DNA of 64,000 nucleotides from Microvirga ossetica (GCF_002741015.1 NZ_CP016617.1:248001-312000), one strand, 5' to 3'. Counted from the stretch's first letter, positions 47,203-57,275 are shown. Translations and numbers: made by a program. Notes: generated from the sequence alone by a model not told the origin.

Positions 47203-48351
47203 ATGCGCGTCGGCCTCACTCTCAGCGGAGACAATCTGAGCGAGGATGGCGCCATGTTCGCTGCTCAGCTTGGGGTGACCGACGTGGTCGTTCATTTCAA
47301 CGACTACGCGGCCGGTCCTGATGCAGAACCCTATCTGCAGGGGGAGGCGGTAGGGCCGATCCTCAAAGATTGCTACAGGGTTTCACTATGGGACTATGAA
47401 AGGATGGCCGCCGCCGCCGCCATGCTGGCGCGGCACGGGCTGAGGATCGCCGCGCTGGAAAATTTCTCACCATCCTTTTGGTCCGACATCCTGCTCGATG
47501 GCCCGAACCGTGCCGCACAGATGGAGGGCCTCAAGCAATTGGTGCACGATGCAGGGCGGGCGGGCATCCCAGTCATCGGCTACAATTTCTCGATCGCTGG
47601 CGTATGGGGCTGGCGCAGGCGCCGGGCGGCCCGCGGCGGCGCGACGACCGTCGTCATGGACCTCGCCGAGGAGGAGCGGGACACGCCCATCCCGGACGGC
47701 ATGGTCTGGAACATGCGCTACCGTGACGGCGATCCAGCCGCTGCTCCCGTCACGGTGGGGGAGGCGGAGCTGTGGGAGCGCTTCGCCTGGTTCCTGGCGC
47801 AGCTCGTGCCGGTGGCAGAGGAGGCGGGGGTAAGCCTTGCCGCCCATCCCGACGATCCGCCGGTCGAGACCCTGCGCGGCACGGCGCGGCTCGTGAACCG
47901 TCCAGAGAAATATGACCGGCTACTCGCCCTGGAGCCGAGTCCCGCCAATGCGCTGGAATTCTGCATCGGCTCGCTCCAGGAAATGCCCGGCTGCGACATT
48001 TACAAGGCCACCCGCCATTACGCTCGCCGGAAGGCGCTGGCCTATGTTCATTTCCGCAACGTCCGCGGTCATGTGCCTAATTATATCGAGACCTTCGTTG
48101 ATGACGGCGACGTCGACATGACGGAGATCGTTCGCATCCTGCGTGACGAGGACTTCGAAGGTGTGCTCGTGCCGGATCACGTGCCGGAACTCGCCTGCGC
48201 CGCCCCCTGGCATGCCGGCCACGCCTACACGGTTGGATACATGAAGGCCCTGATCGGGCTCGCACCCATGCTCGGACCATCCTGGTCCGCCGAGCGATCC
48301 CATCATGGAGAAAGAAGAAACGCCTCGGACCAACAGCGCTCCACGGCATAA
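47203..48351 (+). CDS. Mannonate dehydratase-like TIM-barrel enzyme (UxuA family)
   Basis: The 382-residue protein resembles UxuA: VGLTLSGDNLSEDG at the start, VIGYNFSIAGVWGW, LAAHPDDPPVETLRG, EFCIGSLQEMPG, VHFRNVRGHVPNY and DHVPELACA. UxuA is a metal-dependent dehydratase of D-mannonate. The protein is shorter at the middle than E. coli UxuA but similar to the alphaproteobacterial forms. It ends with a Ser/Arg/His-rich tail. It starts 18 bp after the dehydratase. Confidence 0.82.
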   Translation: MRVGLTLSGDNLSEDGAMFAAQLGVTDVVVHFNDYAAGPDAEPYLQGEAVGPILKDCYRVSLWDYERMAAAAAMLARHGLRIAALENFSPSFWSDILLDGPNRAAQMEGLKQLVHDAGRAGIPVIGYNFSIAGVWGWRRRRAARGGATTVVMDLAEEERDTPIPDGMVWNMRYRDGDPAAAPVTVGEAELWERFAWFLAQLVPVAEEAGVSLAAHPDDPPVETLRGTARLVNRPEKYDRLLALEPSPANALEFCIGSLQEMPGCDIYKATRHYARRKALAYVHFRNVRGHVPNYIETFVDDGDVDMTEIVRILRDEDFEGVLVPDHVPELACAAPWHAGHAYTVGYMKALIGLAPMLGPSWSAERSHHGERRNASDQQRSTA

Positions 48352-48387
48352 CCGGGGCATCAAAATCGAGGGGCACAGGAGGAAACG

Positions 48388-49605
48388 ATGAAATCGCTGA
48401 AACTTGCAGGCTTCTTGGCCTTGTCGGTTCTGTCGTCGGTGGCGACGACCACGATCGCCCGGGCCGGCGACGTGGTGTGGTGGGCCCCGAACTGGGGTGA
48501 GGAGCGGGCGCGAACGCTCGCTCAGAAATTCATGGCCGCCAATCCCGGGACCAACATCAAGATCGAGGTGACGGTCTCGAACGGCCTCCCCGAGCGCGTG
48601 CTTACCGCCATGCGGTCCGGCACGGCCCCTGACATTATCGAGGTCCAGCACGGTTGGGTGAATGGATATGCACAGGGCGATTTGATCATCCCGCTCGACG
48701 ACACGATCCAGGACAAGCAGGACTACGTGAAGGCGGCGATCGACTACGTGAGCTGGAATGGCAAGGTCTGGGCCATTCCCTACCGTATCGAGACCCATGG
48801 GGTGATCTACAACAAGGATCACTTCAGAGAGGCTGGCCTCGATCCCGAAAAGCCCCCGAAGACCTGGGACGAGCTGACCGCCGCCGCCAAGGCGCTCACA
48901 AAGAATGGCCGCTCCGGCTTTGGCATCACAGGGGGTGGTGAGGTCGGCAACACGATCTTCCGCTCGCTGCCCTTCATCTGGATGAATGGGGGCGACATCA
49001 TCTCGGCGGACATGACCAAGGCCGTGGTGAACTCGCCGGAGGCGGTCAAGGCGGTGGAGTTCTACACGAACTTCTACAAGCAGGGCTTCGCGCCGAAATC
49101 GACGCTGGAGAACGACGGCCTGGCGCTGCGCCGCCTCTTCATTGCCGGCGCGGTCTCGGCCTATCAGTCCGGGCAGTTCGATCTTCCGGCGATCCATAAG
49201 GAAAACTCCACCATCAAGCTCGGGGCGATGATGATCCCCGCACCGGCTGGCAAGCAGACCGCGGCCATTCTCGGCGGTTGGAGTTATGTCATTCCGAAAA
49301 GCGCCAAGAACCAGGCCGAGGCCAAGAAGTTCGTTCAGTTTCTGAACACGACCGAGTACCAGGCCTACTACACGGACACGTTCCCGGCCCGCACCTCCGC
49401 GATCAAGCTGCCGCGTTTCGAAGACCCCATGCTGAAACCTTTCGCCGAGATGCTGCCCTATGGGCGGCCGGTCCCGGTGCACAAGAACTGGGTGAAGATC
49501 GTGCAGGCCTATTTCGACGGCATCCAGCGCATCCTGCTCGGCGATCAGACCGTCCAGAAGGCGATGGACGAAGCCAATGACGAGATCCAGGCCCTGCTGA
49601 AATAG
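48388..49605 (+). CDS. ABC sugar transporter substrate-binding protein
   Basis: The 405-residue protein has a Sec signal (SLKLAGFLALSVLSSVATTT-like start) behind AGGAGG. The mature part is a type I sugar SBP (MalE/UgpB class): DVVWWAPNWGEERA, PDIIEVQHGW, WAIPYRIETHGVIYNKDHF, and FAGAVSAYQSGQF-type loop. It feeds the two permeases encoded next and probably binds an oligosaccharide or sugar acid. Confidence 0.9.
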   Translation: MKSLKLAGFLALSVLSSVATTTIARAGDVVWWAPNWGEERARTLAQKFMAANPGTNIKIEVTVSNGLPERVLTAMRSGTAPDIIEVQHGWVNGYAQGDLIIPLDDTIQDKQDYVKAAIDYVSWNGKVWAIPYRIETHGVIYNKDHFREAGLDPEKPPKTWDELTAAAKALTKNGRSGFGITGGGEVGNTIFRSLPFIWMNGGDIISADMTKAVVNSPEAVKAVEFYTNFYKQGFAPKSTLENDGLALRRLFIAGAVSAYQSGQFDLPAIHKENSTIKLGAMMIPAPAGKQTAAILGGWSYVIPKSAKNQAEAKKFVQFLNTTEYQAYYTDTFPARTSAIKLPRFEDPMLKPFAEMLPYGRPVPVHKNWVKIVQAYFDGIQRILLGDQTVQKAMDEANDEIQALLK

Positions 49606-49673
49606 CCGTCCTGAAGGCGAGGGACCGGCTCGTTCAGAGGGCCGGACCTCCCCGAAGCTCCGGAGCCCATGCC

Positions 49674-50531
49674 GTGAGATCGAATACGGGTCTTGTCTTC
49701 GCGCTGCCCGCGCTGATCGTGCTCTTCATGCTCATCGCTTACCCGGTGTTCTACACCGGCTGGCTGAGCGTGACGAACGATCAGGGACAGTTCACGGGCT
49801 TGCAGAACTTCTCTGCCGTGCTACGTCCGCGCGTGACCACACAGGCGCTGTGGAACACCCTGTGGTGGGTCTTGGGCTCCATCTTTTTCCAGGTGCTGTT
49901 GGGGGTCGCGGCGGCGATCCTGCTCAACCAGAACTTCATGGGCCGCGCGCTCGTGCGCTCCATCGTCCTCATCCCCTGGCTGATCCCGGGGATCGTCGCC
50001 GCCACGACTTGGGCATGGATGTTCCACACTGAGTTCGGGATCATCAACTACATGCTCACGAGCACGGGCGCACTCGACGAGCCAGTGGGCTGGCTCACCC
50101 GCTCGAACACGGTGATGCCCGCAATGATCGCCATCAATGTGTGGAAGCTCTTCCCGTTCGTGGCGATCATGGTGCTCGCCGGTCTGCAGTCCATCCCTCA
50201 TGAGCTCTATGAAGCTGCCCGGATGGATGGCGCGAGCTACTGGGACGAGGTGCGCCATATCATGCTACCGCAGATCCGGCCGGTGATCACGGCCGTCACG
50301 CTGTTGCTGGTGATCTGGGCGCTGAACGCCATTACCATCATCTACGCGATCACCAAGGGCGGCCCTGCCAACCGAACCGTGATCACGCCGATCCAGATCT
50401 TCCGGCTCGCCTTCGAGAACGTCGAGTTCAATCAGGCCGCGGCCCTAAGCGTGATGTTCTTTGGTGTCGTGATGCTGATCGTCCTGGCTTATATCAAAGT
50501 TTTCGCCAACCAGCCGGGGGAGAACCCGTGA
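49674..50531 (+). CDS. ABC sugar transporter permease (MalF type)
   Basis: The 285-residue protein starts with GTG 49674 (the nearby ATG at 49669 is out of frame). It has six membrane segments and the EAA loop ELYEAARMDGASYWDEVR, then IMLPQIRP. It overlaps the second permease by four bases (GTGA). Confidence 0.88.
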   Translation: MRSNTGLVFALPALIVLFMLIAYPVFYTGWLSVTNDQGQFTGLQNFSAVLRPRVTTQALWNTLWWVLGSIFFQVLLGVAAAILLNQNFMGRALVRSIVLIPWLIPGIVAATTWAWMFHTEFGIINYMLTSTGALDEPVGWLTRSNTVMPAMIAINVWKLFPFVAIMVLAGLQSIPHELYEAARMDGASYWDEVRHIMLPQIRPVITAVTLLLVIWALNAITIIYAITKGGPANRTVITPIQIFRLAFENVEFNQAAALSVMFFGVVMLIVLAYIKVFANQPGENP

Positions 50532-51388
50532 GACCCTCGCCGACCATCGGTCTCTCCTTGAGACGGCCCGGCCTCAACCGGCCGGCCATCTTCCTCGGCT
50601 GCTCGGTGCTCATCTTTGTCTGCCTGTTCCCGTTCCTGTGGATGGGCTTGTCTTCGATCAAGGTGCTGAACGAGCTCTACACCATCCCGCCGCAATGGTG
50701 GCCGGATCATCCGACGCTGGCGAATTACTACAAGGTCCTGTTTGAGAGCCGCATCCCGCGCTACTTCCTGAATTCTATCATCATCTCGGTCGGCGCCACC
50801 GGCCTTGCCCTGATCCTTGCCGTGTTTGCCGCCAATGGCTTCGCCCGTTTCCGGTTCAGGGGTAGGTCCTTCTGGCAGGCCTGCATCCTCATCGGGCAGC
50901 TCTTGCCCACGGCGGCGATCATCGTGCCGCTCTTCATCACCTTGAGGGTGCTGGGACTGGTGAATACCTATTGGGGCCTCATCCTCGTCTACATGATCAT
51001 CACGCTGCCGCTCAGTGTATGGATGCTGACGAGCTACTTCAAGGCCATTCCCCTTGAATTGGAGGAAGCTGCGATCATCGACGGCGCGAGCCGTGTCGGC
51101 ATCCTGTTTCGCATCACGCTGCCCCTGTCGCTGCCCGGCATCGTGGCGGTCCTGATCTATGCCTTCATCACGACCTGGAACGAATTCATTTTCGCCCTGT
51201 GCTTCGCGACCGACTCGAGCGTGAAGACCCTGCCGATCGGGCTTGCGGAGTTCTCGACGGAGTTCAACACGGACTGGGGCGCCGTGATGGCGGCCTCGAT
51301 GGTGATGACGATCCCGATCGCGCTCCTCTTTCTCGTTTTCCAGAAACACTTCGTCGGTGGGCTCACCGCCGGAGCCACTAAGGGGTGA
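50528..51388 (+). CDS. ABC sugar transporter permease (MalG type)
   Basis: The 286-residue protein starts with GTG in the GTGA overlap. It has six membrane segments and the EAA loop ELEEAAIIDGASRVGILFRI, ITLPLSLPG. No ATPase gene is in the operon; a shared ATPase of the MsmK/UgpC type elsewhere is likely. Confidence 0.88.
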   Translation: MRPSPTIGLSLRRPGLNRPAIFLGCSVLIFVCLFPFLWMGLSSIKVLNELYTIPPQWWPDHPTLANYYKVLFESRIPRYFLNSIIISVGATGLALILAVFAANGFARFRFRGRSFWQACILIGQLLPTAAIIVPLFITLRVLGLVNTYWGLILVYMIITLPLSVWMLTSYFKAIPLELEEAAIIDGASRVGILFRITLPLSLPGIVAVLIYAFITTWNEFIFALCFATDSSVKTLPIGLAEFSTEFNTDWGAVMAASMVMTIPIALLFLVFQKHFVGGLTAGATKG

Positions 51389-51397
51389 CGTCATATC

Positions 51398-52204
51398 ATG
51401 GTAGAGATTCCTAAACTCGGACTGGGCACATACGGCCGCACCGGCGAGGCCGGTATTGCCGCCATCCTCAAGACGCTTGAGATCGGCTATCGCCATATCG
51501 ACACGGCACAGAGCTATGACACCGAAGCTGGCGTCGGCGAGGCCGTGCGCCGCAGCGGCGTTTCGCGCTCGGAGATTTTCATCACCACCAAGGTCGCGGA
51601 CACAAATCTCGAAAAATCGCAGTTCATCGACAGCGTCGAGCGCAGCCTCGAGACAATCGGCCTCGGACCCGTTGACCTGCTGCTGATCCACTGGCCTAGC
51701 AAGAATGATGCCGTCCCGTTCGAGGATTACATGCTGGCGTTGGCCGAGGCGCAGCGCCGCGGACACACGCGACTGATCGGCGTCTCGAATTTCCCCATTG
51801 CGCTTCTGGAACGCACAGAGCGGCTGCTTGGGAAGGGCGCCATTGCCACCAACCAGGTGGAGATCCATCCCTATATGCAGGCGCCGAAGTTGATTGCCCA
51901 TGCGCGACGCAAAGACCTGACGCTGACTGCCTACCAGCCGCTTTGCCAAGGCGCTGTAGCGTCGGATCCTGTGCTGCAACGCATCGGTGGGAAGCATGGC
52001 GTCGCGGCTTCAGCGGCCGCGCTTGCCTTTCTGATGGCGGAAGGTCATGCGGTCATTCCGGCCTCTGCCAACGAGGTCAATTTACGCGCCAACTGGCAGG
52101 CCCGCGCTGTGACGCTGGATAGCAACGACATGCAGGCGATTCGCGCTTTGCACCGCGGTGAACGCAGCATCAACCCCGACAAGTCGCCCGCCTGGGATGA
52201 CTGA
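51398..52204 (+). CDS. Aldo/keto reductase
   Basis: The 268-residue protein has the AKR fold: GLGTYGRTGE, HIDTAQSYDTEAGVGEAVR with Asp and the catalytic Tyr, FITTKVAD with Lys, LLIHWPS with His, then LIGVSNFPIALLE and NQVEIHPYMQ. It uses NADPH to reduce a carbonyl. It starts nine bases after the second permease and probably handles an aldehyde or keto sugar. Confidence 0.88.
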   Translation: MVEIPKLGLGTYGRTGEAGIAAILKTLEIGYRHIDTAQSYDTEAGVGEAVRRSGVSRSEIFITTKVADTNLEKSQFIDSVERSLETIGLGPVDLLLIHWPSKNDAVPFEDYMLALAEAQRRGHTRLIGVSNFPIALLERTERLLGKGAIATNQVEIHPYMQAPKLIAHARRKDLTLTAYQPLCQGAVASDPVLQRIGGKHGVAASAAALAFLMAEGHAVIPASANEVNLRANWQARAVTLDSNDMQAIRALHRGERSINPDKSPAWDD

Positions 52205-52229
52205 GCCGTCTATCCGACAGGAGCCCGTT

Positions 52230-52967
52230 ATGACCCATACGCCGGACATCCAGCGTCCCGATCACCGTCTCGTCGAGGCACTGCGGGAGATCGGCACTGC
52301 GACCATCTCAGGCGAATTGCGCAATCTCGGCATCCGCAATGCTGCGATCACCGGGCCGCGCGCCTTGACCACCGGCAGGATCTCGGCTGGCCCCGCGCTG
52401 ACGCTGCAATTTATGCCCATGCGCGAGGACCAGTTCGGTTCCGCAGAGTATGACGATCCGGAGAAGCAGCTCCACCGACATGTGCTGTACCACGCGCAAA
52501 AAGGCGACATGGTCGTCGTCGATGCGCGAGGCGACATGGACAGCGGCATCTTCGGTGAGATGATGCTTACCTACTTTGCCGGCCTCGGCGGCGAGGGCGT
52601 GGTGATCGACGGCTGCATCCGCGACTCTGCTAAGGCGCGGGATCTCGGCATCGGCCTCTGGGTCCGTGGGGTCACGCCCAATTTCCACGCGCAGACCAAT
52701 ATTTTTCCCTTCGCGGTCAACGTGCCCATCGCCTGCGCCGACACCTTTGTCGTGCCCGGTGACATTGTCGTAGCGGACGATGACGGAGCAGTGGTCGTTC
52801 CCGCAGCCATGGCAGAACAGGTGATTGAGGTCGGCAGTCGACATGCCGAATGGGAAGGGTTCTCGCGGCTGCGCCTGTCCCAGGGCGGGGACCTACGCAA
52901 GTATTACCCTCTGCGCGACGATGCAGAGGCTGAATATCTCATCTGGAAAACGCGGGGCGGCTCGTGA
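52230..52967 (+). CDS. RraA-like aldolase, second copy
   Basis: The protein has 245 residues from the ATG at 52230, behind CAGGAG. Motifs: GTATISGELRNLGIRN, GDMVVVDARGDMDSGIFGE and VIDGCIRDSAKARDLG with the Arg-Asp pair. It is of the HMG/CHA aldolase type like the gene at 42.6 kb but clearly different in sequence. It would split the keto-deoxy acid or a related hydroxy-keto acid. Confidence 0.82.
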   Translation: MTHTPDIQRPDHRLVEALREIGTATISGELRNLGIRNAAITGPRALTTGRISAGPALTLQFMPMREDQFGSAEYDDPEKQLHRHVLYHAQKGDMVVVDARGDMDSGIFGEMMLTYFAGLGGEGVVIDGCIRDSAKARDLGIGLWVRGVTPNFHAQTNIFPFAVNVPIACADTFVVPGDIVVADDDGAVVVPAAMAEQVIEVGSRHAEWEGFSRLRLSQGGDLRKYYPLRDDAEAEYLIWKTRGGS

Positions 52968-52991
52968 TGACTTGGTGGGGACCATGCGACC

Positions 52992-54188
52992 ATGAAGATC
53001 GTTGACCTGAAATGCGCGCTCATCGGCGACCATCCCATCATCCGCATCGCGACGGATGAGGGGATCAGCGGCTATTCGCAGATCGAGCATCACAAAGCAT
53101 TCATCAAGCCGCACGTGCTCTCCTTTCGCGAGGCCCTGATCGGGGCCGACCCGACGAATGTCGAGCGGGTGATGCTGCGCATCCGCCAGCGCGGTGCGTT
53201 CAAGCCCTATGGTAGTGCCGTGAGTGCCATCGAGATGGCGCTTTGGGACATTGCCGGCAAGGCTGCCGGCGTGCCGGTCTATAAGCTGCTGGGAGGCAAG
53301 GTGAGAGATGAGGTCCGTGTCTATAATGGCTCGCTGCGCTTCCCGATGACGGGCCACCGTGCGCAGGACTACGCGGAGGACGTGCGTCGCATGATGGCGC
53401 TGCCCGAGGGTTTCACCATCATGAAGCAGCCGATCTCGTTCCACAGTCCCATGAAGCGTGAGGTGCCGGGCTACTACTACGGCGAGCCCGAGTTGGGGCA
53501 CTTTCATGGTGCGCTCGACAGGGGCGTGCTCACCGAGCGCGGCCTCATCCACACGATCGACTGCGTCGCGGTGATGAAGGAAGTACTGGGTGACCGGGTC
53601 GGACTTGCCCTCGATTGCGGCCCTGGCTAGATGCTCTCTGACGCGATCCGCTTCGCGCGCGCGGTCGAGCCCTACAACCTCATGTGGCTCGAGGACATGC
53701 TCACCGGTGACTACATCCCCTATGTCCACGCAGACATGTACCGGGAGCTGACACTCGCGACCTCCACCCCCATTCATACCGGTGAGCAGATCTATCTGCG
53801 GCAGAACTTCAAGGACCTGATCGAGAAGAAAGCCGTGCGCGTCATCGGGCCTGACCCCTGCGATGTCGGCGGCATCGCCGAACTGAAATGGATTGCTGAA
53901 TATGCCGATCTCCACGGTGTGCTGATCGCCCCTCATGGCACCGCCAATGGTGTGCTGGGCCTTGCCGCGCTGGTTCAGGTCTGCGCAACGCTGCCTCACA
54001 ATTTCATTGCCTTCGAATACCCTGGGGCCAACGCCCCATGGTGGCATGACATCGTTGATGGCCTGGCATCACCGGTCGTGAAGAACGGCATGATTGCGGT
54101 CTGGGATCGGCCAGGAATGGGCTTCGAGCTAATCCCCGTGCGCGCCAGGGCTTATCTTGCCGAGGATGATGCCGCCTTCTTCGACTGA
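52992..54188 (+). pseudogene. Enolase-superfamily dehydratase gene with an in-frame TAG
   Basis: The reading frame runs from 52992 to 54188 with one TAG at 53628-53630, replacing a Trp expected after LALDCGPG. Before it are the capping domain (DEGISGYSQIEHHKAFI) and the first barrel strands. After it come WLEDMLTGDY, HTGEQIYLRQ and IAPHGTANGVLGLA with the other metal and acid-base residues. The restored protein has 398 residues. ATG follows directly on the stop, so restart of translation could give a second half-protein (185 residues). TGG to TAG is the simplest origin. Confidence 0.8.
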
Positions 54189-54443
54189 GGCATTACAGCG
54201 GCTCGAACCTAAATCGTCATCCAATAAGACTCTGCCTCGCAGCATAAACTTCGCACGAGTGTTGTCCGCCGGTATCGTGTACCGTCCTGATCAGGCCGCG
54301 CAGGCCAGCTCTCGGTTTGCTCTTCATGATGGGCGTGGGCGGCTTCGCGGCCGATCTAGGGACTCTGTTGCATTATCCTATCAATCCACAGGAAGTAGTA
54401 TCTATCAAAGTGCACTTGCAGGCTACTGATTGTGCTTCACGAA

Positions 54444-55857
54444 GTTAACGTGATGTCGTGGATGGCGCCCTCCAACAGCGTCGGACGTGCCAAAATGAGC
54501 AAGTCCAAAAACCGGAGAGGATCACTTCCATGCCTGAGATTGAAACGATCGGCGTTGATATCGCAAAGAACGTCTTCCAGCTGCACGGCGTCGACAGGAA
54601 TGGAAAGATCGTCCTGCGCAGGGCGCTGCGCCGCAGCCAGGTCCCAGGCTTCTTCAGCACCCTTCCGCCTTGCCTGATCGGGATGGAGGCCTGCGCAACC
54701 GCTCACCACTGGGCCCGCACGCTCATGGCCTTCGGCCATGAGATCCGCTTGATCCCGCCCGCCGACGTCAAACCCTATCTGCGCCGACAGAAGAATGATG
54801 CCGCGGACGCGAGGCCGTCACACGACCATCGATGCGCTTCGTCCCGGTCAAGAGCCCGCAGCAGCAGAGCACCCTCATGCTGCATGGAGCCCGTGATCTC
54901 CTGATTGGGCAGCGGACGGCCCTGATCAATGCCCTGCGCGGTCACTTTGCGGAGCTGGGCATCGTGGTAGCACAAGGGGCTCGCAACACGCGCCAACTGA
55001 TTGCCCTGATCCATGACAACGCCAGTCCCGATCTTCCCGTCACAGCTCGGGTCGCACTCCAGCCTCTGGCGGCGATGCTGGTTGGGATCGAGGCGCAGAT
55101 TGCCAAGCTCGACAAGGCCATTCTGGCCGCCCATCGCAGCGATCCAGTCAGCACGAGGCTCGCCGGCATTCCGGGCATCGGCCCGATTGTGGCCTCTTGT
55201 CTCTCCTCCAGCATCCCGGACGCCAGCCTGTTCCAGGGCAGTCGGGAGTTTGCCGCCTATCTCGGCCTCGTGCCACGGCAGCACTCAACCGGCGCCAAGG
55301 CGAGGCTGGGCTCCATCTCCAAGATGGGCAACCGGCACCTGCGCAAGCTGCTGGTCGTCGGCGCGCACGCGGCGCTCTACAGCATGAAGTCCGGCAAGAC
55401 CAGAACGGTCCTGGCTGACTGGGCCCGAAGCCTCCTGGCCAAGAAGCCGTTCAAGGTGGTCGCCGTTGCGCTGGCCAACAAGATGGCCCGGATCGCCTGG
55501 GCCGTGATGGCCAGGGGCACGGCGTACGAGCCCGGGAACACGGGAGCTGCCGTGTCGGCGACATAGACGACCAGCTCAAAACCATTCGCCCCTCGGGGCA
55601 TCTCAGTTGGCACGGTGATGATGAGATGATGTGAAGCTACAGCGGACATGAACCGCCGGATCTGGCAAACCCGTGGCATCGTCTTGCGTCAGCCAAGCGC
55701 GATAACCTGAGAGGGACCAGCTTCAGCGTAAAACATCAGGGCCTGGGGTCATGCAGCACCGCGTGCAAAGGCCGGAGACATGACTGCACCCGCCCCGCTA
55801 GGCGTAAACATCAAAAACAATCACATTGCCAAACGGGCGCCATCCAGACATGACAAC
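54444..55857 (+). mobile_element. IS110-family element, copy 2
   Basis: It matches copy 1 (10375-11799) from GTTAACGTGATG to CCAGACATGACAAC. The transposase gene is frameshifted, so the element depends on another copy. Confidence 0.75.
54530..55566 (+). pseudogene. IS110-family transposase with a 13-bp deletion
   Basis: From the ATG at 54530 the frame follows copy 1 (TIGVDIAKNVFQLHG, GMEACATAHHW, QKNDAADA) and breaks near 54809, where copy 1 has 13 more bases after GCGGACGC. The other frame continues with RFVPVKSPQQQSTLMLHGAR to 55566, including IPGIGPIVASC. All else aligns well. Confidence 0.85.
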
Positions 55858-55906
55858 GCTTCATCGGATACTGGGGTTCGCTTGTACGATTCTGCTGCTG
55901 ACGCGC

Positions 55907-56284
55907 TCATGACGATTTTTCACCTCGGAACTGACCAGCTCGCTCAATGAGATCAACCATCTGAGATGCTGCATGAATGGTCAGGGAGTGCGGGGTGTAG
56001 CCTGGCCTTGGAGAGATGTAGGTCGCCATTTCGCGGGCAAGGTCGAGCTGCCGATCGGATACGTTGGCGAGCAACGCAATCAGCAGGTTCTCCAGCGCAA
56101 TCACCCGAATGCGAAGCTGCACCAGCTCGGCATTCGTCAGGTCAGGCACCTCGGGTTGCGCATCAGGGGAGGTTAACTCCTCTTGCAGGCGACGGGGTCC
56201 TGCGCCGCCCTCGTTCTCCCACCTTGAAAGCGCCATCCGGCGCTGTTCCGAGGGGTCTGGGAATTCTGGCTTGTCATGGGTCAT
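55907..56284 (-). CDS. Hypothetical protein
   Basis: A 125-residue frame from an ATG at 56284 shows a polar start (HDKPEFPDPSEQRRMALSRW), a Pro/Glu-rich link and an amphipathic helical stretch (LVQLRIRVIALENLLIALL). I do not recognise the family. The coding look (spread of charged residues, size) is moderate. An upstream in-frame ATG at 56392 has no better site. Confidence 0.45.
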   Translation of the reverse strand: MTHDKPEFPDPSEQRRMALSRWENEGGAGPRRLQEELTSPDAQPEVPDLTNAELVQLRIRVIALENLLIALLANVSDRQLDLAREMATYISPRPGYTPHSLTIHAASQMVDLIERAGQFRGEKSS

Positions 56285-56599
56285 ATGGAGGCCTTCCAAA
56301 ACAGGATGGTGCGAAGTTGCTTTACATCGGCCATTCCAGCCGAGGACGCGAACCCATCTCAACAACGCTGCAAAGGCCGGGGAGCACCACAATTCAGGCT
56401 GGCGACGTACCAGGCCAAGCTACCTTTGGGTTCAGGGGGCAGCTCGGGGTCTTCGGCCCATTTTCCCGGCCCGTAATCAAAGAGGAGGCGAAAGGGTGAA
56501 TGATGATTATCAGATCCTCCGATCAGGTGCCTCGCACGACCCTGCTCAAGCGGTTTCCCCGCCCCGCGAAACCTCGGCGTCGTCCCGGAATCCCGTATC
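56285..56599. other. Spacer before the sdhB relic
   Basis: Nothing recognisable. Open frames run through it on both strands but without family match. Confidence 0.35.
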
Positions 56600-56895
56600 G
56601 GGCGAGGGAAGGCGTGCCAACGCCCGCCGGGGCCGAGCGCGTCAACGCATTCGAAATCTATCGCTACACCCTGACTCCGACGATAACCCGCCGTGATACC
56701 TTCGAGGTGGATCTCGACGATTGCGACCCGATGGTTCTAGATGCGCTCATCTGGATCAAGAACAAGGTCGACCGGACCCTGACCTTCCGCCGCTCGTGGC
56801 GCGGTAGCGAACATGAGGATCATCAAGGACCTGGCCCCTTCGACCTGACACATGTCTTTGCCCAGTACGCGATGATCGAGCCTTGTCTCCAAGTG
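56600..56895 (+). pseudogene. Degenerate succinate dehydrogenase iron-sulfur subunit (sdhB) relic
   Basis: The frame contains TPAGAERVNAFEIYRY, then RRDTFEVDLDDCDPMVLDA and KVDRTLTFRRS, which is the N-terminal ferredoxin-like domain of SdhB. After TFRRS the Cys-rich 2Fe-2S binding motif and following sequence are missing, and the text jumps to DLTHVFAQYAMIEPCLQ, which resembles the DLTxFYAQYxxIxPWLQ segment later in SdhB. All cysteines for the iron-sulfur clusters are absent. The remaining frame to 57093 is noise. So this is a deleted copy, not a working enzyme. Confidence 0.7.
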
Positions 56896-57275
56896 GCCCA
56901 ACATCATCCGGCCGATGCCGGCGTCATGAACGGAAACCCTCGCAAATATCAGCATTCATGCGCTTATCAGCCGAGATGCCAATACCAGAGGAGATCTCAA
57001 CACGATGCTGGCCCTGCCAAAGGGTCTGTGGAGGGCTCTGTTCTCTTATGCCGGGGATTCTGGTCAAGCCCTTTGAATGGCCCTTTCCGTTAGGTCTGCT
57101 GGTATCACCTGTCGGGTCATGATTCTCTCCGCGGTCGACAGACACCGCCGCATGATGGGGTCGGAAGCCTCAGCCTCGCCATGTTGCATACGCGGTCGAC
57201 CTCATCCTGGGTGTCTGGAAGCGTCGCCGCAACAGTGCCAGCGCGATGGCTGCTGCCTCGTCCCGACAAGGGACA
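56896..57275. other. Region between the sdhB relic and an IS110 relic
   Basis: No gene I can defend; only shadows and short frames. Confidence 0.35.

Noticed and set aside
47920..49482. 520-codon minus-strand frame over the sugar SBP
   Set aside because: Shadow of the SBP, rich in His/Arg/Gly with no start site.
50489..51997. 502-codon minus-strand frame over permease and aldo/keto reductase
   Set aside because: Runs across two well-supported genes; composition is that of an antisense frame.
53628..53630. TAG read as pyrrolysine or a recoded codon
   Set aside because: No known Pyl genes are present and the expected residue is Trp; a nonsense mutation is simpler.
52893..54047. 384-codon minus-strand frame over the second dehydratase
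   Set aside because: Antisense to a frame with conserved metal-ligand motifs.
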